Made by a program: the position numbers and the translations under genes. The notes beneath the pieces were generated by a model. The model saw only the letters and a program-made list of their open reading frames with translations. It was not told the origin of the DNA and searched no databases. Of a DNA stretch of 64,000 bases, positions 1 through 9,615 are shown piece after piece. This DNA is from Paenactinomyces guangxiensis (GTDB taxonomy: Bacteria; Bacillota; Bacilli; Thermoactinomycetales; Thermoactinomycetaceae): assembly GCF_016055185.1 (NCBI RefSeq), contig NZ_JAECVR010000001.1, positions 384,345-448,344 of the forward strand. Direction: 5' to 3'. Positions within the stretch are counted from its first letter, which is position 1; the number at the start of each line of letters is the position of its first letter.

Positions 1-2
1 TT

Positions 3-32
3 AAAAGTCCCATGGTCAGATGGGACTTTCTC
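3..32 (+). terminator. Rho-independent terminator of a gene left of the window
   Basis: A nine-base perfect stem (AAAGTCCCA, 4-12, with TGGGACTTT, 21-29) closes an eight-base loop and is followed by a T-rich stretch. No gene in the window ends here, so it probably terminates a gene lying to the left. Confidence 0.7.
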
Positions 33-229
33 ATTTATAATTATTATAAATATTATTGCGAAAATAGTAGAAATAGAATAAACTTTTTCTATAATGGAGA
101 ATTTAGTTAAACAAATATATTTCCATTATTTGCTAATTAAGTTCTTATTTTTTTCGTTATTACATACGCCACTTTGAATTGAATTTATTTTATCATTTTC
201 TTTAGATCTCTGTGAAACGGAGGATGCTT

Positions 230-604
230 ATGTTAAGAAGCACTAAAAGCACTCTGTATGAAAGATTGGGTGGCGAACAATCAATTGCAGCGGTTATCAA
301 CGAATTTTATAACCGTATGTTGAAAGATGACCGGGTAAATCATCATTTTTTTGGAACCAATATGGAAAGATTGCGAAGACATCAAATCACCTATTTTATG
401 AGTTACGCTTTGGGAGGGCCAAAAAAATATGAAGGAAGCACCCTTCGCGCCTCCCACTCCGGATTGCAAATCACTTCCGAGGAATACGAAATTGCCATCA
501 AGCATTTAAATAGCTCTTTGCGGAAATACAACGTCCCGCTGGATGATATCGCCAAAATCGAAGCCTTTCTGCGCAGCGTGAAACCGCACATTATCAATAA
601 ATAA
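230..604 (+). CDS. Group I-like truncated haemoglobin
   Basis: A 124-residue single-domain haem protein of the truncated haemoglobin (2-on-2 globin) family, which binds O2/NO in the cytoplasm. The N-terminal LYERLGGEQSI, a B-helix Tyr (about Y27), the ALGGP turn and a candidate proximal His in ASHSGL (about H76) are the family landmarks. The open frame reaches back to a GTG at 212, but CGGAGG at 218-223 sits six bases before the ATG at 230, so 230 is chosen. The gene stands alone behind an AT-rich leader containing a TATAAT at 90-95; no clear -35 is seen. It converges on the yhaO-yhaN pair. Likely role is NO detoxification or oxygen chemistry, inferred from family only. Confidence 0.85.
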   Translation: MLRSTKSTLYERLGGEQSIAAVINEFYNRMLKDDRVNHHFFGTNMERLRRHQITYFMSYALGGPKKYEGSTLRASHSGLQITSEEYEIAIKHLNSSLRKYNVPLDDIAKIEAFLRSVKPHIINK

Positions 605-625
605 TCTGCCAGAAAGGCGAAAGGG

Positions 626-651
626 AAAAGCCGGTCAAAACCGGCTTTTTA
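626..651. terminator. Bidirectional terminator between the haemoglobin gene and yhaN
   Basis: AAAAGCCGGT (626-635) pairs with ACCGGCTTTT (640-649) around a four-base loop. T-runs lie on both sides, so it can serve the plus-strand globin gene and the minus-strand yhaN-like gene that ends at 687. Confidence 0.8.
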
Positions 652-686
652 TACTGCCCATTTCAACCAACTTACAACTGCATAAA

Positions 687-3491
687 TTAAATAGAATGAT
701 AATAAATCCCTTCCTCTTCCAGCATCCTTCGTTCCCGGTCCTGACAGGTGCATAACAGAACTTGATGAGCACCCGAAAACTGCTGAAGCAGGCGAATAGA
801 CGACCGCAATCTCTCTTCATCAAAGTGTACAAAACAGTCATCGAGAAAGAGCGGGAGACAGATCCCTGTATGCTCGGAAAAGAACTGGGCCAAACTTAAA
901 CGCAAGGCAAAAACCATCTGATCGACCGTGCCTCTGCTAAGCTGCTCCACCGGCTTATTTTCACCTGTTTCCGGTACAAAGACACTCATCTGAAGCCCCG
1001 CAGCCGGGTTCAACATCAGTTCCTGATACCTGCCACCAGTCACTTTTCCGATCCACCTGGAGGCATAAGGGGCCAGCCGGGGGGCAATCTGTTCTTTTAC
1101 CTCCCGGGATGCCTCGGTTAAAACTTCTTTTGCCAGTTCCAGGGAGGTCCGTTCACGCTCCATCTCTTTCAGCCGTTCCTTTGTACATTCCCATTCCGTC
1201 TCTTTCCGGGCAAGATCAGCAACCCATTCTTCCAGCTTTTCAATACTGCCTTGCAGTTTGTCAAATTGCGCCTTTTTTGTATGCCAGACCTGATAGATCT
1301 GCTCATGTTCAGCTTCCGCTACACTTAAATATTCTTTCCAGTCTACGGAAATATCGTGGCCGTTCAAGGTCTTTTCATTCCATCTGGCGGATAGATGCCG
1401 GATTTTCTCCTCCAGCTCCTGTTCTCTTGCTTCCCACCTTTCCAACCCCCCTGCTTGCTCAAAGACAGCCAGTTTCTCTTGCTCCGCCCCGATTTTTTGC
1501 TCCAGATCCCGCGCCTTTTCGCTTTGCTCCAACCAGGTTTTCATTTGCTTCCAATCGGCTGTGCCATATTTTTTTTCCCACTCCTGCAAAAATGCATGCA
1601 CCTCTCTTAACTGTTGCTCTTTGCTCTTTTTTTCCCTCAAGTTGGCTTCCTTGTCCAGATTTAAGCTTAAACGTTCTTCTTTTGCTTTGTGTGAGCGTTC
1701 CATCAGATCCCGGAGTACATTCATCCAGACACTCGGATCAAACAGGGGCAGCTTTTTCACATGGGAAGACAGCCAGTGTTTCACTTTCTGGCGAATCTCC
1801 TCCATTTCAGCCTCATTTTTACCCAGTTCCAATTGGACTCCTTTTATTCGGTTGAGCTTCTGATGCATTGCTATGATGGAGCCTGCTTTCCATTGCCTGA
1901 GAATTTGTTCTTGTTCACTTACCTTTTTTTGTAATTTTTCTGCTGCGCTTTGTGCCAAACGTCGGGTATCTTCCCATTCACGCGCATCATCTGCTCCGGA
2001 CTGCTGTCTCCATTTTCTCCAAAGCCTGCTTCGATATAGGGCAAAAGCTGTCAAAGCCCCCGGTACTACGGAAAGTGCGGGAGAATGGAAGAGGGTGGCA
2101 ATTGTAATAAAGGCCCCAGCCACTGCTCCGATCAACCAGCCCTGTGACCCCGGGGCTCTGGATAAAGATAATTTGTCTGAGGCAGCCATCTCAATCATTC
2201 TGGCGTCACAGGCACTTTTTTCCTGTTGCAGTTTGTTCTCATCCTGTTGCAGTTGGGCCAGTTTCAACACATCTTGTTCCAGGTGTGTCAGTTGAGAATC
2301 GCCTTCCTCTTTAAGAACAGCCATTAGTTGAACATTACGCTCTTCCAGCCTTTTAAACTTTTTCAGATCATACAACATCTCTTGAGCCTTGCCTTCATCC
2401 AGTTGCAGAATTTCACCCGACTGATATTGTAAATCTTCCATTGTCCGAGACAACTGATCCAGACTTTTCTGAATCTGCCGCAGGTGTCGCTCCAACTCCT
2501 GTTTTTGCTTCAGCTTTCGTTCCAGTTTGTAATACTCTTCATAGGTGATCAGAACAGGAGGCAGAATTTGTTTCCTCTCCGCCTCCCATTCTGCCTTTTT
2601 ACGAAGAGAAGCCTGATACTCTTTCATCTTTTCCCGCAATGAGTCTCGCTGGAGAATCAGGTATTTAATCTCCTGCTGCAAAGATATGATCTGTTGCTGT
2701 TGTTCTGCCTTTATTCTGTTTTTTTTGCAGCGCTCGTCAGCCTCTCTCTTTTTAGCCTCTAAACCCTCCAACTCTTCTTTCAGGGCAAACAATTGCGATT
2801 TCTCTCGAATATATTGCTGATAATCTTCTTGTAACTGCTGAATCTCTTTTTCTTGTTCCCTGCTTTTTTTCAATGCCGCTCCATAAGGCCTGGCAAGTGT
2901 TCTTGCGGTGCCGATTTCACTCAATTGAGCCTCTATCTTTTTAACAGCAGGGGCAATATCCAAATCTTCCCCCTGGCTCATCAACAATTTAAGTTTCTCC
3001 ATCATTCGGGAATCGCCGTTTTCTTTCTCTTTCTTATCCGCCTGCACCCGGTCAGAGGTCAGGAAAGTGATACGGCGAAAGCTTTCTCCTGACAATCCCG
3101 TCTGTGTTTCTAAAAACAGGCGGTCTTTTCTTTTATCCATGGCAAAATCGGCGGTAATCTCCTTGCCCTGAGTCAGATCGACCAACTGTTCACGTTCCTG
3201 TTCACGATGGAGAGTGCGAATAAGGCGATAGTCCCGATTTTGCAGAGTGTATTCAATTTCTCCCCCGTATTCGTTCCCCTGCCACGGTAAAAAGAATTGA
3301 TACCAGTCTGCTTCTTTTTTTATTTTTAAACCTTCTTTTTTTGCTCCGTATAAAAGAGCGAGGATTCCTTGCAAAAGCGTTGACTTCCCCGCTTCGTTCG
3401 GGGCCTCAATCAAATTGATCCCTTCCCGGAAAGTAAACGTCTGATTGTACCAACGACCAAAGCCGCGAAATTTTACCCGGTTTAGTTTCAT
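687..3491 (-). CDS. yhaN: YhaN-like SMC/Rad50-type AAA ATPase
   Basis: A 934-residue ATPase of the Rad50/SbcC type, close in length and layout to Bacillus YhaN. The N-terminus carries a Walker A motif (APNEAGKST, about residues 31-39). The middle is long alpha-helical coiled coil rich in E, K and Q. A hydrophobic hairpin near residues 455-490 (GWLIGAVAGAFIT...) suggests a membrane-inserting loop, as YhaN has. The C-terminus holds the ABC signature (QLSRGT) and Walker B (LPLFLDDCF). Its start overlaps the stop of the upstream yhaO by four bases (ATGA), so the two are translationally coupled and probably form a nuclease-ATPase complex like SbcCD/Mre11-Rad50. A role in DNA repair is inferred from that pairing. 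Confidence 0.88.
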   Translation of the reverse strand: MKLNRVKFRGFGRWYNQTFTFREGINLIEAPNEAGKSTLLQGILALLYGAKKEGLKIKKEADWYQFFLPWQGNEYGGEIEYTLQNRDYRLIRTLHREQEREQLVDLTQGKEITADFAMDKRKDRLFLETQTGLSGESFRRITFLTSDRVQADKKEKENGDSRMMEKLKLLMSQGEDLDIAPAVKKIEAQLSEIGTARTLARPYGAALKKSREQEKEIQQLQEDYQQYIREKSQLFALKEELEGLEAKKREADERCKKNRIKAEQQQQIISLQQEIKYLILQRDSLREKMKEYQASLRKKAEWEAERKQILPPVLITYEEYYKLERKLKQKQELERHLRQIQKSLDQLSRTMEDLQYQSGEILQLDEGKAQEMLYDLKKFKRLEERNVQLMAVLKEEGDSQLTHLEQDVLKLAQLQQDENKLQQEKSACDARMIEMAASDKLSLSRAPGSQGWLIGAVAGAFITIATLFHSPALSVVPGALTAFALYRSRLWRKWRQQSGADDAREWEDTRRLAQSAAEKLQKKVSEQEQILRQWKAGSIIAMHQKLNRIKGVQLELGKNEAEMEEIRQKVKHWLSSHVKKLPLFDPSVWMNVLRDLMERSHKAKEERLSLNLDKEANLREKKSKEQQLREVHAFLQEWEKKYGTADWKQMKTWLEQSEKARDLEQKIGAEQEKLAVFEQAGGLERWEAREQELEEKIRHLSARWNEKTLNGHDISVDWKEYLSVAEAEHEQIYQVWHTKKAQFDKLQGSIEKLEEWVADLARKETEWECTKERLKEMERERTSLELAKEVLTEASREVKEQIAPRLAPYASRWIGKVTGGRYQELMLNPAAGLQMSVFVPETGENKPVEQLSRGTVDQMVFALRLSLAQFFSEHTGICLPLFLDDCFVHFDEERLRSSIRLLQQFSGAHQVLLCTCQDRERRMLEEEGIYYHSI

Positions 3492-4627
3492 GAAAAAACA
3501 TTCTCCTTGGCAAGAAGTGCTTCCAGTCCTTTATACAGGGCCCGTTCATATTCATCCCGGCGCCCCGGCTCCTGCCTGATCCTCTCTTCGATCTTACGAA
3601 TAAAGGTGCCAACCACTCCCGGTTGTTGACGATAATAATCAAGGTCAAAATCAGGCTTTGTTTCATCTTGGAAGTAGACGGCCTCATACCCCTCTTTTCT
3701 TAAATAGTCTTCCATCCAGTGCAGGGTTCCTTCGCTCAGATCCAACTCTCTTGAGCGCCGCCCGGCCAATTCAAAAAGATGATAGCTATGCTTGTCCGCC
3801 TTTTCAGCAACCTTCAGTATGCGGCTGACCACCTCTTCTTTTGTTTCACACCCTTTTACGTCGAGGCGGTGCTTCTCATATGTTCTTGTATGGATCGCAA
3901 TTGGCTCAACTTTTACCCCTGCTTCATCTAAAGTTCCGAAAGTTACCGTCCTCTCTCCGATTTCCTTCCAATTGAGCGCTTCGGGAGAGCCCGGATAGCG
4001 AATCCAGGTCCTTCTGCAGTTATTTAAGCGATAATCGGCAGCTTTATGGATATGCCCTAACGCGACATAGTCCATTTCCAATGAAGACAGTTCCCTGTCC
4101 GGGACCGGAAAATAGAAGGATGTTCCTTCTTGCTGCAAATAATCCCCGTGAATGACCATGATTTTTTTCCCTTCTCCATGCACTCCATCAGGAGCTATCC
4201 AGTTTGTTTCCTTAAAATCGGCAAAACCTCTCCCGTATACGCGCAGATCATACTCCGGATAATAAAGGGTCTCCCACTCTTCACTAAAAATATGAACATT
4301 GTCCGGCCACTTTTCGAGACAATAGACAGAATCGGGACGGTAGGGATCATGATTCCCCGGTGCAATCAATACCTGTGTACCGGGGATTTTACTGAATTGT
4401 TCCTGCACAAACCGTACCGTGGATTTGCTTACATACCCATGCTCCAAAAAGTCGCCGGCGATCAACAAAAAATCGGCTTTTCTCTCATCGGTCAGCCCAA
4501 TCACCCGTGCAAATGTCTCCCGAAAATCCAGACTTCTCTTCCAGGCATTTTCTCTGGTTCCCTTCCATCCCCTGATGGGTTCGTCCAAATGCAAATCAGC
4601 GGTATGGACCCATGTCACTGGTTTCAC
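3488..4627 (-). CDS. yhaO: YhaO-like DNA repair exonuclease (metallophosphoesterase)
   Basis: A 379-residue calcineurin-like phosphoesterase of the Mre11/SbcD group. The metal-binding motifs appear in order: HTADLHLD, GDFLEHG, PGNHD, HGDY and GHIHK, all in the first 230 residues. The C-terminal third is a less conserved cap region. Translation starts at GTG behind GGGGGTGATC. Its stop overlaps the start of the yhaN-like ATPase, forming a two-gene operon. In Bacillus yhaM often follows; it is absent here, replaced by the haemoglobin gene. Expected to be an Mn2+-dependent nuclease working with the ATPase in double-strand break processing (inference from family). Confidence 0.88.
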   Translation of the reverse strand: MKPVTWVHTADLHLDEPIRGWKGTRENAWKRSLDFRETFARVIGLTDERKADFLLIAGDFLEHGYVSKSTVRFVQEQFSKIPGTQVLIAPGNHDPYRPDSVYCLEKWPDNVHIFSEEWETLYYPEYDLRVYGRGFADFKETNWIAPDGVHGEGKKIMVIHGDYLQQEGTSFYFPVPDRELSSLEMDYVALGHIHKAADYRLNNCRRTWIRYPGSPEALNWKEIGERTVTFGTLDEAGVKVEPIAIHTRTYEKHRLDVKGCETKEEVVSRILKVAEKADKHSYHLFELAGRRSRELDLSEGTLHWMEDYLRKEGYEAVYFQDETKPDFDLDYYRQQPGVVGTFIRKIEERIRQEPGRRDEYERALYKGLEALLAKENVFS

Positions 4628-4726
4628 TCAGATCACCCCCGACCGGAGATATTAGTAAGTGTATGTTTATGGAACAAATCACTCAAACTAGGGTAAAAAT
4701 GATTTGAGAAAAGACGGGTGATGACC

Positions 4727-5176
4727 ATGAATATAAACAGGCTTAAAATTCTCCTGGCATTCAATATTTTCCTTCTTATCTTTACACTTCACAGCAGTCA
4801 GACCTTCGCACATACCGCTCAGTCCCACGTGTCAGAGGTGAAGATCTGGCACGTTGCCGGCAACATACGGCACCCCGTCCGCACGGGGTTATCCATTCAA
4901 AATGAAGTGGAACAGGTATTGGATAGTGTTCAAGAAATGGACGGAATCTCCTTCATTTATCTGCCCGCCGAATATTATATCCTCCGCTTTTCAACGCCTG
5001 TTATTTTATTCTCATCACCCATTGGCTATCCAATCTCGGAAGCTGTAATCACTTTTCCAGAAAACCGGTGGGACCGATATAAGCTTCTAATAAAAAATCC
5101 GCAAAATCAATGGGTTGAATACCATACCTCCCGTTCGCTCGCGACCCTTGTCCATCAATTGAAAGCCCGAGAATGA
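4727..5176 (+). CDS. Small exported protein of unknown function
   Basis: About 149 residues. The N-terminus is a signal peptide or single membrane anchor: a few basic residues, then ILLAFNIFLLIFTLHSS, then AHT, with a possible cleavage after TFA. The mature part has no motif I recognise. It is a mixed alpha/beta sequence that ends without further membrane segments. In-frame starts occur at GTG 4718, ATG 4721 and ATG 4727; the last is best spaced behind GGGTG. It is divergent from yhaO and convergent with fabF. Function unknown; a secreted or membrane-tethered location is the only supported statement. Confidence 0.6.
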   Translation: MNINRLKILLAFNIFLLIFTLHSSQTFAHTAQSHVSEVKIWHVAGNIRHPVRTGLSIQNEVEQVLDSVQEMDGISFIYLPAEYYILRFSTPVILFSSPIGYPISEAVITFPENRWDRYKLLIKNPQNQWVEYHTSRSLATLVHQLKARE

Positions 5177-5201
5177 AAGAGAACTATTTTTTCGGGTTGA
5201 C

Positions 5202-5246
5202 AAAAAAGAAGAAGGATTGCATCAGCAACAATCTTTCCTCTTTTTG
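5202..5246. terminator. Bidirectional terminator between the small exported protein and fabF
   Basis: GAAGAAGGATTG (5208-5219) pairs with CAATCTTTCCTC (5229-5240), with one mismatch and one G-U pair. A T-run follows on the plus strand and a longer one on the minus strand, so it probably ends fabF transcription as well. Confidence 0.7.
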
Positions 5247-5309
5247 TATGATCCCCTCCGTCTTTGCGAATAATTTCATCATTCCTGCACAAGATTCTCT
5301 CATCTTCTA

Positions 5310-6560
5310 TCACTCCCCTTCCCACTTCTTGACGACTAAACTGACATTGTGCCCGCCAAAGCCAAACGAGTTACTCATCACAATACGGCAGTTTTTTTGC
5401 CGGGGAACATTGGGGACATAATCCAAATCCGCACCGTTATCCGGAGCTTCCCAGTTGATCGTTGGAGGAATCCACCCGTGTTGGAGAGTCATGATCGCGG
5501 AGACCAGTTCAATCGCTCCGGCTGCCCCGAGCAAATGTCCTGTCATTGACTTAATGGAACTCATGGGAATCTTTGTCGCCATCTCTCCAAACACCCGTTT
5601 TACAGCCAACGTTTCCGTCCAGTCATTCAAAGGGGTCCCCGTTCCGTGCGCATTGATATAGTCGATCTCTCCGACTGTAAGTCCGGCATCGGAAAGGGCT
5701 AATTGCATTGCTTTAGCAGCACCGCTTCCATCCGGGGGCGGGGAAGTAATGTGATAAGCGTCAGTCGTTGCTCCGTATCCGATCAGTTCTGCCAAAATAG
5801 GGACATTCCGCTTCCGGGCATGTTCCAGTTCCTCAAGTACCAAAACACCCGCCCCCTCCCCCGCAACAAAGCCGTCACGATTTCGGTCAAAGGGGCGGCT
5901 GGCCCGGGCAGGGTCCTCATTTCTCCTCGATAATGCCCTTATTTTGCTGAAGGCGGCTAATCCTAACGGAGTAATCGGCGCTTCCGTTCCTCCCGCCAGC
6001 ATGACCTCGGCTGTCCCGTACTGAATGGTGCGCATCGCTTCACCAATACAGCTGCTGGCCGTGGCACAGGCGGTTACCACTGCCGCCGACGGCCCTTTGG
6101 CTCCCGTAGCGATCGCGATTTCGCCACTGGCCATATTGGACAACATAGCCGGAGCCAGATAAGGGCTAAGTTTGCCGGGCCCCGAATTGAGCACTCGCTC
6201 ATACTCCTTTTGTACCATCTGCAAACCGCCGCTGCCGGTCCCAACCATCACTCCTGCACGTTCGCCCAGAAAGCCTGTTAAGTTAAGATCCGCATGTTCG
6301 ATGGCCTGTTTTGCTGCAACCAGACCCATCTGCGAAAATCGATCCATTCTTTTCACATCTTTTTTGTCCATGTAATCTTCAGGACAAAAATCGTTAATTT
6401 GTGCTGCGATTGTTGTCAAATATCGGGATGGGTTAAACCGGGTGATCGGCCCTGCACCGCTTTTCCCTTCCATCAAATTCCGCCAAAATATCTCTCCTGT
6501 TAAACCAATGGGAGTAAGTAAGCCGTAGCCGGTTATAACCACCCGTCTGCGCACTGCCAT
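5310..6560 (-). CDS. fabF: 3-oxoacyl-[acyl-carrier-protein] synthase II
   Basis: A 416-residue condensing enzyme that elongates acyl-ACP with malonyl-ACP in type II fatty acid synthesis. The Cys-His-His triad is visible: nucleophile Cys in VVTACATASS, His in NAHGTGTPLND and His in KSMTGHLLGAAG. The C-terminal SNSFGFGGHN glycine-rich motif is intact. Two in-frame ATGs lie six bases apart (6566 and 6560); GAAGG directly abuts the first and is correctly spaced for the second, so 6560 is chosen. There is no fabH, acpP or other fab gene beside it, so this is a solitary fabF. It could be the main enzyme or a second paralogue. Confidence 0.92.
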   Translation of the reverse strand: MAVRRRVVITGYGLLTPIGLTGEIFWRNLMEGKSGAGPITRFNPSRYLTTIAAQINDFCPEDYMDKKDVKRMDRFSQMGLVAAKQAIEHADLNLTGFLGERAGVMVGTGSGGLQMVQKEYERVLNSGPGKLSPYLAPAMLSNMASGEIAIATGAKGPSAAVVTACATASSCIGEAMRTIQYGTAEVMLAGGTEAPITPLGLAAFSKIRALSRRNEDPARASRPFDRNRDGFVAGEGAGVLVLEELEHARKRNVPILAELIGYGATTDAYHITSPPPDGSGAAKAMQLALSDAGLTVGEIDYINAHGTGTPLNDWTETLAVKRVFGEMATKIPMSSIKSMTGHLLGAAGAIELVSAIMTLQHGWIPPTINWEAPDNGADLDYVPNVPRQKNCRIVMSNSFGFGGHNVSLVVKKWEGE

Positions 6561-6628
6561 CCACATCCTTCAAAACCCAATTTGTATGTAGTATGTGGAT
6601 ATAAAGTAAATTTATACCATCACCAAAA

Positions 6629-6658
6629 TCCCCCTTTATCTCAATGGACAAAGGGGGA
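6629..6658 (-). terminator. Terminator of greA
   Basis: TCCCCCTTT (6629-6637) and AAAGGGGGA (6650-6658) form a nine-base stem. On the minus strand it is followed by ATTTTGG. It lies five bases beyond the greA stop and separates greA from fabF. Confidence 0.6.
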
Positions 6659-6663
6659 CTGAA

Positions 6664-7143
6664 TTAATCAATCTTAACGATTTTAAATTGTATTGTACCG
6701 GAAGGCGCCGGAACATTGACCTCTTCTCCTACTTTTTTGCCAATCAACTCGGCACCGATCGGGGATTCGTTTGAAATTTTACCCAACAGGGGGTCGGATT
6801 CGGCACTGCCCACAATGGTGTAGGTTTCCGTATCTCCCTCCGGCAGTTCCTGAATTGTCACCTTGGAACCAACATGAACTACATTTTTATCCTGATTTTC
6901 CGAGTTAATGATCTTAGCATTTCGGATCATATTTTCCAGCGTGATAATTCGGGACTCGATAAACGCCTGTTCCTCTTTGGCCGCATCGTATTCGGAGTTT
7001 TCGCTGAGATCTCCCTGAGCAATCGCTTCTTTTAACCGCTGGGCCACTTCCTGCCGTTTATGAGTTCTTAAATGTTCCAGTTCGTTTTTTACTTTTTCAA
7101 GCCCTTCTTCCGTTAATAGTACTTCTTTTTTATTTTGTGACAT
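6664..7143 (-). CDS. greA: Transcription elongation factor GreA
   Basis: A 159-residue factor that rescues backtracked RNA polymerase by stimulating transcript cleavage. The N-terminal coiled coil ([18 protein letters not shown]) carries the acidic tip [15 protein letters not shown], whose D and E residues reach the active site. The C-terminal FKBP-like domain contains [25 protein letters not shown], split here by ordinary family variation. The frame stays open to 7347, but GGGAGG seven bases upstream of ATG 7143 and the normal family N-terminus ([14 protein letters not shown]) fix the start. Confidence 0.95.
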   Translation of the reverse strand: MSQNKKEVLLTEEGLEKVKNELEHLRTHKRQEVAQRLKEAIAQGDLSENSEYDAAKEEQAFIESRIITLENMIRNAKIINSENQDKNVVHVGSKVTIQELPEGDTETYTIVGSAESDPLLGKISNESPIGAELIGKKVGEEVNVPAPSGTIQFKIVKID

Positions 7144-8130
7144 ACCGATTCCTCCCTTATTCTGACCGAACAATCTTATGCTGTCATCATTTCTAAATCC
7201 GCTAGCCTGTAGGTAAGGGATAGCCAAAAAACGGCCTGTTCCCGTCAAATGCATATGCTGGATCATCTCGGTGTTATGACAATCAATCGATCCGGAGTGG
7301 TATAGATCACGGACTGACAGACATTTACCATGATGTCTTCCCTTCAAAACCTGCTGTCAAACCCGTAATCAAAGACCTTTTTCTCATTAAAATTGGCATA
7401 TAACCCTTCCGTTGAAAGCGATTTCACGCTTAATTTCTGAAAAAAGCTCCCCCACGGGCCAAGAGCAGCTTCACAAAGATGATGGGAAAACAGCCGTCAA
7501 ATACGAACTGCTGAATATATTAGCACATTTCATCCTCTACTCCAAGAGATCATCAAAAGTTTTTCAGCGCTTCCCAAAGCCTAATGAATAGCCCGCTACT
7601 GAAGCAACTAAATACCTTCGCTTTGTACTGCACCGTACAAGCCTCTTCACGAATCACAGGGTGTCACTCCGGGAAAAAAACCCTCACGATCTACCATCTA
7701 TTCAACTGTGAATCCCGTTGACAGGTTTCTTGTTTCAGACAGCTATTTCCAAAAAGATCCTTCCCCCGGAAGACATATCATGTTATTCTTTTAAGTGGGA
7801 GTTTCGTTCTCCCCAACTTGATTTGTTAACCTTCGAGACCCTCCATTGGCTGATCATCTTCCAAAACCTGATAGTTCCCCCTTTGCTTCCACAACCTCTT
7901 CACTTCTTTTATGGTCATTTCATCATAATAAAAAAGCAACACATCCATGTATTTTTCCAATAATTATAATATTCGACTAAATATAATAATTTCCTTCTGG
8001 AAAAGCAAATTTCCGCAAAAAACTTTATATTTTCTCCGTGTAATGTTCCCCTCCCTCACGATTCTAAACATGATGATATAATGATGGTGAGTTGACTAAA
8101 TGACACTTTGACAGACAGGGGGACCCCTGA
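7144..8130. other. Gene-poor interval of about 990 bases
   Basis: No protein I can defend spans this stretch. The upstream in-frame extension of greA (to 7347) has no ribosome site and no family match. An 81-codon plus-strand frame at 7718-7963 looks non-coding. On the minus strand, 7826-7948 could encode a 40-residue charged peptide (MDVLLFYYDEMTIKEVKRLW...), but no ribosome site precedes it. On the plus strand a TATAAT at 8073-8078 could serve the amidase gene. The interval may hold decayed genes; nothing identifiable remains. Confidence 0.5.
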
Positions 8131-9552
8131 GTGAAAGAACTTTTATCCATGGACGCTACCACCCTCGCCACCAAAATACAAAATGGAGAGGTTACACCCA
8201 TCGAAGCGACTGGTGCCTATATTAAACACATTCATCGGGTAAATCCCCGTCTGAATGCCCTGATTCAACCCCGCTTTCAACAGGCCAAACAAGAGGCCAA
8301 ACAATTGTATCAACAATATCTTGCCGGAAATGGGAGCGGAAGATTGTTTGGTGTGCCGGTCAGTATTAAAGAATCCTTTTACGTGAAAGGAATGAAAACA
8401 ACCGGAGGCCTTCCTTCACGGCGAAATCATGTAGACGAACAAGACGCTGAAGCGGTACGCCGTCTGAAAGCAGAAGGAGCCATCATCCTCGGCAAAACAA
8501 ATACCCCGTCTTTATGCTTTTGTCAGGAAACCGATAATACAGTGTACGGGCGAACCAACAACCCCTGGAATTTGGAACGCACCGCAGGCGGCTCCAGCGG
8601 CGGGGAAGGGGTCTTAATCGCAGTCGGCGGGGCGGCCGTGGGGATCGGAGCCGATATTGGCGGATCGATTCGCTTTCCCGCTCACTTTAACGGTGTCATC
8701 GGTTTTAAGTCAGGCAAAAAACAAGTTTCCTCAGAGGGGTGTTTTCCACCGCTTCGGGAGCCCCTTCAGGAGAATATGCTGGGGATCGGTGCACTGGCGA
8801 AGTCAGTCAATGATGCTGAGCTTGTCCACAACATTATTGCTGATCGCCCGACACCCCCTGTAGATATAAAGCAATTTCAATTTCTTATCCCCCCGGCTCA
8901 CCCGGCTTTGCCAATGCAGCCGGAAACTGCCGAAACCATTGATCAAATTCGGAGTCATCTGTCGGAAACATATATTGTACATAACGACCTCCCGCCCTTT
9001 TTGGAAGAGTCCGCTCTGATGTGGCAGCTGATCATGTCTGTCGATGGCGGAAAAGCGTTGATGAACCTTGCCGGGCGCCGCGGATTTGCCACGATTTTAT
9101 ACGAATTTCTTAAATCCCGGATCGGACTTAAGCCAAATCTGCATTTCTATCTTACCTGGGCCTTACTGGGGGCTAATCTGTTCAAACCCAGCCCGGCTCA
9201 ATGGCAACAGATGCTGGCAGAACTTGAACAGGCTGAACAAGTGGTGGATCAATATTTACGCAACCGTGTACTTATCTTGCCTGTCTATCATTCAGCGGCG
9301 CCCAAACACGGAAAGTTATACAGTGAGATTTTTTCGATACGGCGAACTTTTTTAAAGTTTATGCCATACATCTCTTATGCAAACACGTTTGGTCTGCCTG
9401 TTTTGACCGTTCCCGTTGCCACGGACCAAGGGGGCCTACCCATCGGCATACAGCTGATCACCGCTCTCGGACAAGAATATGCACTGTTTCGGGTGGGAAA
9501 ATATTTTGAACAACAGTTTCGCGGTTATGTCCGTTGCTCAGCCTATGATTAA
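8131..9552 (+). CDS. Amidase-signature family hydrolase
   Basis: A 473-residue amidase-signature enzyme that hydrolyses carboxamides, with the triad Lys80 (VSIKES), cis-Ser155 (GGSSGG) and nucleophile Ser179 (GADIGGSIR). The glycine-rich signature between residues 152 and 195 is intact. It is not GatA by context: there is no gatC or gatB nearby and the C-terminal half is closer to fatty-acid-amide-hydrolase-like or generic amidases. It starts at GTG with AGGGGGA eight bases upstream. A Gfo/Idh dehydrogenase follows 63 bases later on the same strand and may be co-transcribed. The substrate cannot be told from sequence. Confidence 0.85.
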   Translation: MKELLSMDATTLATKIQNGEVTPIEATGAYIKHIHRVNPRLNALIQPRFQQAKQEAKQLYQQYLAGNGSGRLFGVPVSIKESFYVKGMKTTGGLPSRRNHVDEQDAEAVRRLKAEGAIILGKTNTPSLCFCQETDNTVYGRTNNPWNLERTAGGSSGGEGVLIAVGGAAVGIGADIGGSIRFPAHFNGVIGFKSGKKQVSSEGCFPPLREPLQENMLGIGALAKSVNDAELVHNIIADRPTPPVDIKQFQFLIPPAHPALPMQPETAETIDQIRSHLSETYIVHNDLPPFLEESALMWQLIMSVDGGKALMNLAGRRGFATILYEFLKSRIGLKPNLHFYLTWALLGANLFKPSPAQWQQMLAELEQAEQVVDQYLRNRVLILPVYHSAAPKHGKLYSEIFSIRRTFLKFMPYISYANTFGLPVLTVPVATDQGGLPIGIQLITALGQEYALFRVGKYFEQQFRGYVRCSAYD

Positions 9553-9615
9553 AATCAACACTGTTTTCCGGTCAGGAGTTCTCTCCAGGCCGGAATTCGC
9601 TTAGGAGGATTATCT

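Noticed and set aside
1109-1855. 248-codon plus-strand frame inside yhaN
   Set aside because: It is antisense to the coiled-coil region of the yhaN-like gene and is a shadow of its codon usage.
7144-7347. 68-codon N-terminal extension of greA
   Set aside because: GGGAGG fits the ATG at 7143, and GreA proteins normally begin there; the extension has no ribosome site or homology.
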